64,000 nt of DNA from Macrostomum hystrix (taxonomy: Eukaryota > Platyhelminthes > Macrostomidae). How positions within the stretch are numbered: the first letter of the stretch is position 1; each line of letters starts with the position of its first letter. Under the pieces are notes generated by a model that had not been told where the DNA came from, did no database searches, and saw nothing but the letters and a program-made list of their open reading frames with translations. The position numbers were made by a program, and so were the translations under genes. Location: the NCBI GenBank assembly GCA_950097015.1, contig CATNEN010000029.1, positions 7,211,501 through 7,275,500 of the forward strand, given 5' to 3'. Shown piece by piece: positions 32,857 through 44,544 of this stretch.

Positions 32857-35800
32857 TCATTCACGGCCGAATTCGAACTTCGGACTGGCGATGCCGCTGT
32901 CGTTGGACGAGGCCGGATTCGATGCGACTGCGCCGGCTGTGGAGGCAGCAGCGGCTGACCCGACAGCTGCGCCACCGCTGTAGTAAAAGAAGTACTCAGG
33001 ATTGGCGACAGCTCCCGGGCTGCCAGCGGATGGTAGAAGCGATGGCGGCAGAGGCGGCTTAGGCGGCAGTGGAGACGACGGCGTCAAGAGCGGACGCGCT
33101 GTAGGCGACCTTCTGGGCGGCAAAGGCAGGGTATTCTGTCGGCAGCCGGAGGAGCGGCAAAGCGGCTGCAGGTAATAGTCAGAGCTGCTGGGGCCTGGCT
33201 GGCACGGGTCCAATGTGTACTGGTTCTGCGGATTGCTGTTTAGCGGAGGAGGCGGGCCAGCAGCTCTTCGTCTGCCTCCCGCGGTGACGCTGAAACTGCG
33301 CTGCTGCGGCTTTATGAGCGACGGAGGCGGCGGCGGAGGCGCCGAAGGGGAGAGAGGCTGCTGCTGACATTTCTGCTGCTGTTGCTGTCGATTCGGTGGC
33401 GATAACAGCGGTTGAGAAGGCAGCGGCAGTCGCCGACACGTAGTGGAAGCTGCCAGAGTCGATTGGTCGACGAAAACGTCATTGTCTATGTCACTGATCT
33501 CACCGACGGCTCCATCATCCATGGCAACGTAAGCGTCGTCTAGTTCGTCGAAGCTCTGTCTGTTGTTGTTGCTGTGCCTTGGTGACTTAGGAACAACGCT
33601 GCTAACGCCGCCACCGGAGCCTCCGCGGCTGTTGGCACTGCTGCAGTGCGACGGGTGCCTGGCGCCGCGATTGAACACGAAGCGCTCTGGCTGACCGCAC
33701 ATCCGGGTAATATTGGCCTCCAATTCGTCAAACGTCGGTCGCTGATGCTCGTCCAGCATCCAGCACTTGATCATCAGCATGTAGACGTCGAGCATGCACA
33801 CTGGCGGCTGTGGAAGTCGCTCCCCTTTTTCCAGGTAGTCTGCCAAGTCCTGCGGACGCACATTGGCATACGGCGGCTCTCCGAAGGTGAAAATTTCCCA
33901 CAGGGTGACGCCGTAGGACCACACGTCCGACTTGTGTGTGAAGCGCCGGCTAACTAGAGATTCCAGGGCTAACCATTTGACAGGCAGCTTGCCACCCGAT
34001 GCCTGGTACTCCTGGCAAGCGGTGTCAAGCGCTTTGGCTAGCCCAAAGTCAGTGATCCGAACGCAGCGTGACGATGAGACAAGGACATTTCGGCAGGCCA
34101 GGTCTCGATGGATTATGTTGCAGCGCTCGAGGTGGGCCATGCCGCTGGCGATTTGAGCCGCGTAGCGCAGCATCTGGCCGCCACTGACCTGGCCTGGCTC
34201 GCGCCTGGCCCGCAGGAAATCGCGGAGGTTGCCCAGAGGCATGAACTGAGTGACCAGCTGCAGCGGCTGCGTCATGCAGATGCCTACCAGGCGCACGCAA
34301 TGCGGGTGGTCCACCGATGCCATGATTCGACTTTCTTCCAAAAGCTCGCTCGACAAGCCATGGTCGCCAGAGTCGGCCAGGATCTTGATGGCTACGGTAG
34401 TTTTCCGTCCGTCGCCGTCGGCTGGTGTCCACTCGCCTTTGAAGACGGTGCCGAAAGCGCCTGAGCCGACCTCAGGGCCCTTGACCAGCTCATTCTCGGA
34501 AATAGTCGCTAAATAGGCGCGGTTGAGAATGGGCTCCAGCTCTTCCTTTTCCTCTTCGTCCGACTTATCAGAGCGGCGCCGGCGCAGGCAGCAACAGACC
34601 ACCACAAATAGGCCCGTCAGCATGACTGCAAAGCCGCCGGCTGCTATTAGGGCGGCAATCAGTGGAAGCCCTGTGGAGCGAATGCACACGAGGCCGCGCT
34701 TGCTAGCTATCGGGTTTGGCCTCTCTTTGGGGCACGCGTCTGCGCAGGACACAGTTGCATTTTCGTCGTAGCTCACTGCTACGACGCCGGGCTCATTAGG
34801 CACTGCGTACTTTGATGCGATGCAACTCAAGCAGTCGCTATCACCCGGTCCCGAGCAGGCACTGCAGCTTGGCCGGCAGGGACGGCACGTCTGGTTGCTG
34901 TGGTCCGGATAGTAGCCGTCTCTGCACCGTGGCTCGCTCCGAGTTTCACACCTGATATCGCCTGTCGATCTCGGTTTCAACTGAGTAGTGCTGACAAGAA
35001 GTGCACTTGGTGTCCGTGTCTTTGCACGTCAGACAGTGTGGAGCGCACTTCATGCAGGTGGTAACGGAATGATGCACCGTTTGTTTTAGAGTCAGAAATT
35101 CGGTAAAGTTGTTTAGCTGATCATTCTCGTGGTGCAATAAGGACACATAGTGGTTAGCTGAACAATCAGACGGTAAAAGACACTTCAGTGTTGGAGTTGG
35201 ATCTTCCTCTGATTCCGGACGTCACCATCACGTGTTGGCAAAACTGGCAGCCGCCAGGACCAACGGAGGTCTTGTTTCCGGTGCAAGTCGGCCTTCCGTT
35301 GCCCAGTTGGGTGCAAATCTTCGGACAGGGCCTGCAAAGTCGGTCTCTGATATCCTTGAACTGGCGCTCTTGGTTGCACTCTGATACACAGACGGATCCG
35401 TCTAGAAAGCTTCCTTCAGGGCAGGCGGTGCAGTTTGCTCGGTCAGGGCCGTCGCACTTGGAACACGACTGGTGACACGGGCTGCAAACGCGCTCGGCCT
35501 TTGAGTTGTTGATCTTCTCCCATTGCGCAGCGTCAAAAAACCAGCCGGGCTTTGCGTCGCACGCTTCGATGCAGGTTGGACCGGCCTTAACGGAGCGGCA
35601 ACGGACGCAGCTGGCTGGTCCGGGGCCCCAGCAGCCGTAGCGGGGGTCGCACTGCGGATCGCAGCTGTCTGGCCGATACGGACAGTTTGACGTGTAGACG
35701 CCGTTGATAACTTTGTCTAGGCCAATATTCCAGTTCGACTTGACTTCTACAGTGCCGGATTCAATTATCAATTCATCAAACGCTGCCTGTTTAGGCAGAA

Positions 35801-37301
35801 AGCCTGTGCATAGACTAACAGCTTTGGATCCGGCTGAATCCGGAATAATAAGGAATCCCACGCGTTTGTGAATGTAGCGTAGAGATGCCAGACCGAAGAA
35901 TTCAATAGTTGGAGAAAGAACCGACAACCTGCCGCTGTTCTTTTCTTCGGGCCGCCAGTCCAATCTCTCCAGTTTAGACAGGAAGGTGAGGTTTCGCAGC
36001 CTATTGTAACCGGGGAGGTTTACTAGGATCTCTCCACGAACTACGCGCAGTCGGCTAAACATTTTGTAGAGTTGTTCGATGCTCAATACAATCATATTCG
36101 GAGCTATTTTGCTGGAATTAAAGCAGTTGTGGTCGATAGTTATCGCTCCGTGGAACTCAGTGCACAACAGGCTCTCGTTAGTTAAGCCTTGATTAAGTGG
36201 ATTGTCGGAAGTGCATATTAGGCTCGCCGCATTCACAGCGATCTCGCAGATTCGCGATTCGTTAATCTTCACGCACAATCCATCGGCGTTTGGCGATCGG
36301 CCAGTCATGCACTTTCTAACACATGACCCGTCCTCCTTGAAGAAGGACTCGGGGCACTCTGTGACGCACACGGGACCGTGCGGCAGCATTGGCGTCTCGC
36401 TTGATCGAATGTACTGCGCAGCGCCAGGGTCATAATAGAGGTCTAACTCACAGTTGCGCACGCAGGATCCGTTCCTGTTGAAGTTTCTGCACCCCAGGCA
36501 CTGGTTGGGCAGGGATCCGTGGCAGCCGCCCAGGCACTGGTCTGAGCAGCAGCGCTCTGAGCCTAGCGAATCGACAAAGCATCGTTGGTACGGACAGTCG
36601 TGGGTGTTGAGGCTTCTACATCGAGTTCGAGGCTGACAGTGCCGCAGCTCGGGTCCCCAGCAATGCCGCTGTCCGTCTTCTGGCCACTCAGTGCAGTTGC
36701 TATGACAAGTGTTGTCCAGCTCGCTGCATTTGCCTTTTATTGTCACGACAGGAGCCGTCGGAAATCCAAAGAGCTCCGGGAAGCTGACGTGATGCTCGAT
36801 GTAGCATGACGACACTTCATAGAGCAAGACACCGCCGCCGATCAGGCGAAGGCTGGGAAAGGCGACGTAGGGCGTCTTCAGCGGGCAGCTGGGGTGAAAC
36901 GTCAGCAACAGGCTCGAGTTGCCACATCCCGTGCCACGGATCACCTCGAGGCTGTCGAATTCCAGCGGCTTGGAGAAGCAGGATTCCACCACTTTGACGC
37001 AGCCTGTCACCTCTTTGATGGTGCTGAGGAAGCTGAAGTCGAACTCATCCGATAGTTCGTCGAATTTTCTCTCGTCGATCCGTACCAGATGAATGTCGCC
37101 AATCACAAACTGGCAGCCGCGAAGTCTATTTCGCAGATTTTGCAGCTTGCGGATAGAATCTTCGCTAGTCTGCTCAGAGTCCTGCGTGCCAGAGCAAACC
37201 ACAGGTGCTCCGGGCGCAGCTTTGGGAGTATTACCCCGCCCGACGTCAACCGCATCGGTTAAGGGCAGCAGCGCAAGCAGCGCCACCAGGCTCAGCAGCA
37301 T
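32857..37301 (-). CDS. EGFR: EGFR/ErbB-family receptor tyrosine kinase, nearly intronless, two frame breaks
   Basis: From ATG at 37301 (MLLSLVALLALLPLTDA, a signal peptide) to TGA at 32857, about 1480 residues if both breaks are bridged. The extracellular part has two leucine-rich receptor L domains and furin-like cysteine-rich blocks, with an extended region IV as in invertebrate EGFRs. A TM helix (GLPLIAALIAAGGFAVMLTG) follows at about 34671-34588. The kinase domain spans about 34480-33690. It has the glycine loop GSGAFGTVFKG, the lysine in VAIK, HRDLACRN (Cys where EGFR usually has Ala), DFG, LPVKWLALES and SDVWSYGVTLWEIFTFG, so it looks catalytically competent. The tail has Tyr motifs DDAYVAMDD, NQYTLDP, SDYYLQPL and NPEYFFYY plus poly-Gln and poly-Pro runs. 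The frame shifts by +1 in two zones (35169-35221 and 34949-35028). A TTCAG just upstream of the ATG may be the acceptor of a 5' UTR exon. Confidence 0.93.
34949..35028 (-). other. Second frame break in EGFR-like gene
   Basis: The middle frame (CMKCAPHCLTC, then KCTSCQHYSVETEIDRRYQ) stops at 34948-34946. The kinase frame, again +1, is open from about 35028 and carries CETRSEPRCRDGYYPDHSNQ. No plausible intron of ordinary length fits between them. Confidence 0.7.
35169..35221 (-). other. First frame break in EGFR-like gene
   Basis: The N-terminal frame is open down to a TGA at 35168-35166. The next frame, +1, is open from 35221 and carries KCLLPSDCSANHY, with a cysteine pair expected for domain IV. 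A GT-AG intron of 109 or 115 nt (donors near 35230, acceptor GATCAG at about 35118) would also restore the frame but would remove that cysteine pair. Confidence 0.7.
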
Positions 37302-38123
37302 CTTGAAGACAACTGGACTGAAGAGAGTTGGAACTGCAAAGCTCACTACAGATCTAAAAATTTGTCTCTAGCGTGACCGCTAATGTTCTGGATTCCTTTC
37401 TAATTTTCTGTCTCTCTGGTGGAGAACTAGCTATAGAGAACTAGCTATTTCCCTCTTGCTGGGGCTCGCTTGCAGTGTTGTAGTCTCGACTCCTCTCATT
37501 GTCTGCATAGCTCGGCCCTGATTTGATGTCACCTTACCCCCGCTATCCAACCAGCGGCCCTGCGTACGGAGTCACCCCACCTAAACAGCGTATTTGAAAT
37601 CTATAGTAAAACGAATGCGGCTCCACAAGAGCTCCCTGGACTGGGGGGGGGGTTCGCAGCCTTGTCAACAGCGCGCGCACACAAGCACACAAGCCAGGCA
37701 TTGGTTCGGGGCTGCAGAACAATACAAAAAAGCACCGGGAGGAACACAGGGCCCGCATCTTTACTAACTGCGGAGAGAGAGCTCAGGACAGACTTTCGAA
37801 TCAGTAAGAGGCACGAAAACACACGCACGCGAAGCTCAGACACGCCTTTACGCTTTGATACCTGGGCGGGCAGTGTAGAAACTTAACCAATGCAGTAGCA
37901 ATGCAATTCAACCCTTTTTAGACGGAGTGAGTCAGGCAGGCAGGACATCTGACTGTCATGTGATGCTCTGTTCTGTGACTTTCAGCTAGCTTACAATTTA
38001 ATTGTTTATCAGAAATCACAAATTCTGGTCTGCACCAGTCAGCGTTTGGAAGTAAAAGACAAAAATCAACAGTGAAGCTATGCTAAGCTGGACGTAGGTC
38101 CTGCAAAATCAATTGGAACTTAA
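37302..38123. other. 5' region of EGFR-like gene
   Basis: Probable 5' UTR and promoter of the EGFR-like gene. It is moderately GC-rich with a G9 tract at about 37646 and no TATA box that I can place. Confidence 0.4.
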
Positions 38124-38742
38124 CAGTAGAACTACCAAGGGGGGGAATTTCCCCCCCCTGACAATTTTTTTGCTGCACCCGAACGGAGCTACGCAAGCAC
38201 ACGAAACTCAAGAACACGGGCCAACTTTTTGTTGCGCATCTTCTGAAACAAAAAACAAGTCGCCAGCTCTTCAGACCGTCGAGATATTCAATGTTTCTGC
38301 CGAAGGTCCGATTTTTCCCATAAGAGCTAGTGTATTTCATACACCCCTATACACGTAATTTGCACCTGCGCCTCAGTGCCACCTTGCCAGGCCTTCAAAC
38401 TTTATCAGCATGTCACCCGAATGTGCCTGCATCATCTCCGTCTTTGGTGGTCACCTACCTTTATCTAGACTGGACCTTCAAATGCAAAAAATGTGGAAAT
38501 AGGTCACTCTGGACACCCTGACGCGAATTTCTAAAATTTCACTGCTGAAGCCTAAATATTAGGCGCAGCTCAACTACAGTACACCATCGCCTAGTCTGTC
38601 AACCAATCAGTCACCACCCAACGCGGTTAGCTTTCAGCCGCTGCCAAAAAATGTTCTCATTTTTTGAGAACAAAATGGGGGGGAAATTCCCCCCCCCCCT
38701 TGGTATAAAAACGGGCGGCAAAATGGCTTGGTAGTCCTACTT
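38124..38742. mobile_element. Inverted-repeat element (MITE family C), long copy
   Basis: The left end is cagtagaactaccaag and the right end, inverted, is aagtaggactaccaag. Near both ends lie palindromes of a G run, aattt or aaatt, and a C run (38139-38158 and about 38677-38699). The right end shares gtataaaaacgg and aaaatggcttggtagtccta with the element at 55697. The left flank is ttaa and the right flank ttat, which only weakly suggests piggyBac. No transposase is visible. Confidence 0.65.
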
Positions 38743-39212
38743 ATTCGCTTAACTTAACTCACTTAAGATAATTCATTTAGAAAGTTATATGATCATCGGA
38801 GGTGAGCTTATAGAAGCCAGGGTTGAAAGAAATGTGAAGCAAATGAATGGCTGGTCTTTTCATTATATACAATTAATTATACTTTCAGTGCAGTAGGACT
38901 GCAGTGGTGGAGTCTGGGTTACAGGTTTTTTTTAAGAAAAAAAGCGATTATGAAAACTTAGCTAAAGACTGGCAGGACAAAAGACTGAGAAGCTTGTCAT
39001 TAACATGACTATAAATGGTCATGGGTGGAATTTTTCATTATTCGAGGTAATTTGCAATCTACGAGTTTCTACGAGTATTGTGCAGACTAAAATGGTATCA
39101 CAGCACCTAAACTGTCTCTCTCCCATCTCTAACTATCGTTTCTCTTGTCTCTTGGCTTTTAATATGTAACAGCAAACAAACCTTATGAGGGTTTATTTCA
39201 TATTCACTGGTC

Positions 39213-39378
<166 letters not shown>

Positions 39379-40706
39379 TCACTTGTATTTCAATGTGCAG
39401 TGTTATTTTTATTACTTCTGTTCATACTTTAGTGGGTAAAGAACTCAAAATTAAATCAAACTAAAAAATGTCTGGTCCCCGCTAGGCCTCCTAAAAGGTT
39501 TTGTAGGAGTGCTTGAGAAAGACAGAAGCAATCTTACCAGCAATCTAGGCATGTGAAAAAAATAATAAAAAGGAAATGCGTTCCCACATAACTCTAGCCA
39601 CATTCAGTCCCTGTCTCGATCGCAATAAACTCGTGATATCCTTATTCCTATCTGTAGTACGGAAAATAATGTCTAAAATAGTTCCACTTGTCCCCCAAGC
39701 CAGCCATTTTAAAATCGTTGGAAATTTCGCTGAAGGGCCAACCATGTTTTCCGTCTCTTTTTAAAAGAAAAATAATTTTTCTTTAGGGTCAGAAGCTAAT
39801 TACACAAACCAAGAACTCGAGTGGTTTGAACTGACTGTCTTGAATGCTTCAACAGTGGAGTCGCTTGAGTTGAGTCTTCTTTGAGAACAAAAAATACTGC
39901 TGAAGAAGACAATAGATTTAGACAGCTCTGGAAGAGTGCCTTGTTAAAAGGCTGCAATTTCCTGAATGCGTGCCGTGGCTCGCTGGCTAAACTGGTAACT
40001 CAGGGGTGGATGTGTGCGGAGTCGGGTGGGCCTGGGGTCAGGTTGCTGGGTGCAAGATGAATCAGTTTAGATTCTTGCAATCAAGTTTCCTAAAGCTACT
40101 CTCGTATTCTCACGCCTGAAAACACCGGAGACATCCAACTAAGAGCCGAGGTGCAGATGAGCCTGTCCTGAATAAAGGCGCGGAGTCGTGGCGGACACAC
40201 TAGGTTCAGCTAAAATGTAGAGAATTTATTCAGCTTTCTAATGAAACAAACATTTCGAAAATCTGTTGCACGATAGGGAAGTTGTGTGTTTTTCCATAGG
40301 TAGTGCATCCGAATTCCCTAAACGGAGCCGTCTATCCAGTTTCTACATTCAGAGCTCTATGGCTTGACTATAGGCTTAACTGGTAAGGAGGGTGCATAAT
40401 TAGGATTCTTCCATCAGTGCTTTCGTTCCGGCTTAAAAGCAGCCAGGAAAAGGCAGCCCTAGGAAGGATTTTCGGACTCGCGCTCCGCGAAACTAGAAAA
40501 TTGGCCGCAGGCAGCTCGACATAATTTTTTGACAGTAATTTAATATCCGAAAAGTTTCAAATAACAGGGTACCACAGGTCTGTTAGCTCGAAAAAGGCAG
40601 CCCGTTTTTCTCCATAACCATCAGTTGGATGCCTTTAATTAGCATTTCTCATTTGCTGCAACGGTAATGATGGTCGTCATCTAAGTTCATAAAGATGATA
40701 AACAGG

Positions 40707-40975
40707 GGTTGTAGCCTTGTGGCTACAGCGTGGGACTCACGACTTGAAGGTTTTAGGTTCGATTCCAGACTCCCCTGGAACTGTTCGGGTCCTTTAGCAA
40801 GACACTTCATTGCTTCAGTTCACCCAGAATCAGTTGGGATAATTGAGGCTGGGTGTGGCTCCCCCCAGTCCATGGACTGAACAGCGGTACACATCAATTA
40901 TGCCCAATAGCTGCGGCTGTGCTGTCAGCTGCACATCGGGCCTGATTGGGGCAGTTGTTACCGATTATTATTATT
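40707..40975 (+). mobile_element. SINE family A copy
   Basis: Head ggttgtagccttgtggctac, B box ggttcgattccag, then tttagcaagacacttcattg, ccagtccatggactgaacag and an att tail. The middle is shorter than in the copy at 11271. Confidence 0.85.
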
Positions 40976-40996
40976 CGATTTCTTTAAAGATGATAA

Positions 40997-41130
40997 TTCC
41001 ATGCTCTCTCCCACCCTCTCTCCCACCCTCTCTCTCACCCTCTCTCTCTCCCTCTCTCCCTTTCTCTCCTACCCTCTCTCCCACCCTCTCTCCCACCATC
41101 TTTCCCACCCTCTCTCTCATCCTATCTCGC
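40997..41130 (+). repeat. Polypyrimidine tract (ctctcccaccc)n
   Basis: Short degenerate array of ctctcccac-type units; purine-only on the minus strand. Confidence 0.85.
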
Positions 41131-41274
41131 AGTCCCTCTCCAACCCTGTCGCTCCGCCGCCAGCCTTGCCCGTAGTTGCCAGCGGTCTGGCTGCGCTGCA
41201 TGTGAGCCAAACAGTTTTTAACCTAACTTGCTAATGACAGTAGTAGTACCTACTAAAAAAATGGGTCTCAAACT

Positions 41275-41325
41275 ATTGACTAGGGGTCTACAACCTCCGG
41301 TCCGTGGGCCAGGTGCGGCACGAAA
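41275..41325 (+). mobile_element. Possible hAT transposon end
   Basis: taggggtctacaacctccgg followed by tccgtgggcc resembles the common hAT terminal and subterminal sequence (cagnggtnnncaaccnncgg). No matching right end was found. Confidence 0.35.
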
Positions 41326-41753
41326 AGCTCGCAAATACAGCTCTTCAAGACCATTTAAAGGCCATTGCTCTGTCTCATATCTCCCATCTCTTCTGTCTCA
41401 TCTCTCCCTCTTTCCTGTTTCATAACTCTCCTGTGTCTTGTCTCGTCCGTCTCACTCTCATGTGTCAATATGGCCGTGCTGCATGCTATTTGGATTCTCT
41501 CTTCGGTACGCGATGAACGAAATTTTGCCATAGACAGATTGGATCGTGATTTAAAATTCGCTTATAAGCTTTGCACTTTATCGCCTGATGCCATAGACTA
41601 TGAGCTGCGTACAGCTTCTAAGGATCGAAAGAAAATAAATGGCTCAAGAAAGTGTTTATTTAGCAAGCCAATTTTTATTCGACTAAGAATTACTACTCTA
41701 ACTTGCCATAGCGGAAAGAAACGAAGCAAGCGAGGAAATAAAAAATATACAAC

Positions 41754-42083
41754 ATGGTGCTACTTGTCCGAGGCAAGCCAATCTCGCCAGATATCTTATC
41801 CAACCCTGAGAATGTGTTCATGCTAATTACGTCCAACATGGCCCTAGTGACGGCGGCCAACCAGCTCAAGAGCATGGCTGTGAAGAGATTCACAGGTCAG
41901 CAGGACGGACTGCTCTATCTACATCAGCGCGAGATGGCCGTTGTAAGCGCCGGTGATCCCTGCGTGCGGACTTTAGGCAGCGACGGAGCCACCAACTGCC
42001 TAGTGATTGTACTCAGGCGGGTCTCCAACGGCGACACCTGCATGCTGAAGTATGACGGCTGCGGCGCTGGCATCTTTGTGAAG
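41754..42083 (+). CDS. NTAN1: NTAN1 exon 1
   Basis: 110 codons from ATG to AAG|GTAATT. It carries the catalytic cysteine in SDGATNC. Confidence 0.92.
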
Positions 42084-43633
42084 GTAATTTTATTGAGTCA
42101 GATGAAATTCAAATTGGCGCCAAATCTTTCACCATATCAATAAACCCATATAAAGAGGGCTGATTGATAATTGGACGCAATTATGAACACAACGCAAACC
42201 CGAATCTCCAACATAGACGTGCGTGGAGCGGTTGCTTCGCCTGTCTCCGCAGCCACCTAGCCGGCTGGGTTTGCAGCTGGACGCCCATCTGGTCGGCGGC
42301 TTCCGGGATCCGGCTCTTGCGAGTATGAGATTAACTAGCGACCTTCTACTGGCCATGCAGGACTCACCGTTTGAGTTTCACCTGCGCACTGCCTGTGTTG
42401 AGCAAGCCAACAGCCGTGTCCAGGAGGAGACAGCCTATCCTGTGATTCAGGTGGATTTCCTCAGCCTTTTAACCCTTTAATTTATTATTGATATTTCCTA
42501 TTCTTTTCAATGGTAATTACCTTGGCTTATTTTCTTTAGGTCATCCAAATGAGTAATTTTTATCTACTACTGGTATGGTCGATTCCTTGACCATATCTAT
42601 GACCGGCTATCAGATTAGTCATTTTCTTATCGATAATCAGTCATCGGACAGTCTTTCCTTATCTATAATCAGTCATCGGACAGTCTTTCCTTATCTATAA
42701 TCAGTCATCGGACAGTCTTTCCTTATCTATAATCAGTCATCGGACAGTCTTTCCTTATCTATAATCAGTCATCGGACAGTCTTTCCTTATCTATAATCAG
42801 TCATCGGACAGTCTTTCCTTATCTATGATCAGTCATCGGACAGTCTTTCCTTATCTATGATCAGTCATCGGACAGTCTTTCCTTATCTATGATCAGTCAT
42901 CGGACAGTCTTTCCTTATCTATGATCAGTCATCGGACAGTCTTTCCTTATCTATGATCAGTCATCGGACAGTCTTTCCTTATCTATGATCAGTCATCGGA
43001 CAGTCTTTCCTTATCTATGATCAGTCATCGGACAGTCTTTCCTTATCTATGATCAGTCATCGGACAGTCTTTCCTTATCTATGATCAGTCATCGGACAGT
43101 CTTTCCTTATCTATAATCAGTCATCGGACAGTCTTTCCTTATCTATCGGCCTGAAACAAACACCACAGGGCGTGGCCTTCTGCGTGCGCCGGGCCCGGTT
43201 GACTCCAGCGGAGTTCGAGGACCACGGCCCCTGCTCAGCCCTGCGCGGCGCTCGCTTCCTGAGCAGCCAGAGCGGCGTTGCCTGCGTGTACGACTCGAGC
43301 CAGCCGCACCGCCTGGTGATCGAGCCGTTCTCCTACCGGCTGCCGCAGCCAGGCGGCCTCTCGCTGGACTTTCTCATCAACCTGACAGACGACAAGCTGG
43401 TGAAGTGCTTCAGCCCGTGCCCCGGTCAGGAGAGGACCTTGGCCTACGCCAAGCAGCTGCGCGACACCCTGCGCTTCGTGCGCGATCATCGCGTCCCGCT
43501 TGTTGACGTATTCGGCCGTGGCGGCATCGTTGAGACTCTGCGGCCGTGGCAGGGGCCAATGCTGCGGCCAGAGGAGCCGAGTGCCAATGCACTCAAGTGC
43601 GCCACCGCGCTGCCAAAGGAGGCCACTGCCTGA
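41754..43633 (+). CDS. NTAN1: Protein N-terminal asparagine amidohydrolase, spliced
   Basis: Three coding exons (41754-42083, 42217-42450, 43169-43633), all phase 0 joins, give 341 residues; the human protein has 310. The enzyme removes the side-chain amide of an N-terminal Asn exposed after Met removal. The resulting Asp feeds the Arg/N-degron pathway in cytosol and nucleus. Family marks: MVLLV at the start, GLLYLHQREMAV, LGSDGATNC with the catalytic Cys (Cys82 here, Cys75 in mammals), VIVLRRVSNGDTC, AHLVGGFRD in exon 2 and YPVIQ at its end. Exon 3 is GC-rich and more diverged, as is usual for the C-terminal half. Intron 2 is filled by a 32-bp minisatellite. Confidence 0.93.
42217..42450 (+). 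CDS. NTAN1: NTAN1 exon 2
   Basis: 78 codons, acceptor acatag, donor CAG|GTGGAT. Encodes LQLDAHLVGGF and FHLRTACVEQANSRVQEE. Confidence 0.9.
42636..43146 (+). repeat. Minisatellite, 32-bp unit (NTAN1 intron 2)
   Basis: About 16 nearly identical copies of cagtcatcggacagtctttc plus cttatctat(a/g)at. The low divergence suggests recent expansion. The variant ataatc flanks a central block with atgatc. It ends about 20 bp before the exon 3 acceptor. Confidence 0.96.
43169..43633 (+). CDS. NTAN1: NTAN1 exon 3
   Basis: Acceptor accacag, then GVAFCVRRARL to the TGA at 43631-43633 (154 codons before stop). Matches the YPVI-GVAF junction of the family. Confidence 0.9.
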   Translation, partial: GVAFCVRRARLTPAEFEDHGPCSALRGARFLSSQSGVACVYDSSQPHRLVIEPFSYRLPQPGGLSLDFLINLTDDKLVKCFSPCPGQERTLAYAKQLRDTLRFVRDHRVPLVDVFGRGGIVETLRPWQGPMLRPEEPSANALKCATALPKEATA

Positions 43634-43942
43634 TGATTCAATGCTCAACTTGAACAAATATTTACAATGAGCCAAAGCGTTTCTACTGAACATTTCTTAC
43701 GAATTTTAATAATCCTGATTGGTACCAGCACCCGTTTCTAGGGATAAGAAATCCATTTGATTTGTCGACTATTAGACTGTGTTGCAGTGGTTAAATAATC
43801 CGAATAACCCAGCTCGTAATATTGGTAATATTTGAGTGTTTTGTGGAGTCTTCAATCTTCAAGAAGTTAAAATTGGTATAATGTATTTAAAAAATCCCGC
43901 AAATCTTACTTCAATCCGATTTCGGGATTTGTGCTTGAAATA
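43634..43942. other. NTAN1 3' UTR region
   Basis: AT-rich downstream sequence. I see no clear AATAAA before the SINE; aataag at about 43937 is the nearest hexamer. Confidence 0.4.
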
Positions 43943-44233
43943 AGGAGGTTGCAAAGGTCGGACACACGACTCAAAGGTCAGGGGTTCGATTCCAGGCTCC
44001 ACTGGAACAATTTGCGTACTTTAGCAATACACTTAACTCTGTATTGCTGCATCAAACCTCAGCGTTAAATGGGTACCAGCATTAGCTGGGGTAGTAGAGG
44101 GTGAGTGTGGCGTCTCCCCAGTCCATGGACTGAACAGCCGTACGCAGCCTTTGATATGCCGCGCAATAGCTGCGGCTGTGCTGTCGGCTGCACATCTGGT
44201 CCGATTGGGGTAGGTGTAATCAATCATTAATTA
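43943..44233 (+). mobile_element. SINE family A copy, head truncated
   Basis: Lacks the A box but keeps the B box (ggggttcgattccag), tttagcaatacacttaactc, cagtccatggactgaacagc and the att tail. Confidence 0.83.
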
Positions 44234-44544
44234 TTGCTAATCTAAACAAGAAAAAAAATGGTTTAGGCAACCAAAATTAAATACGATCGACTGCTGTCAA
44301 AAATGCAGTTTCATAATTGTTAATGGATCTTTGCTCGTACAAACGTCTGACAAATGAAAATGGCTAGTGAAAGGGTCATTTCTTCGTATACAGATACCCA
44401 AAATCTTGATTTGACAAAAAGCGGAGTTTTCTATGCGGAATTAGCGAATTAAAGATTTGATTAATTTATTTTAGGAAAGATTTTCAGCTTGAGATGTAGT
44501 GATTATTCGTCCATGAAAAGGGTTTGAGATGAATTTCGTCTGTT

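Noticed and set aside
35118-35232. 109- or 115-nt intron joining the first EGFR frame break
   Set aside because: It has GT and AG and restores the frame, but it would delete an expected cysteine pair and has no pyrimidine tract; a frameshift or sequence error fits better.
38124-38742. piggyBac assignment of the inverted-repeat element
   Set aside because: TTAA is present only on the left flank; the short copy at 55697 has no TTAA flanks.
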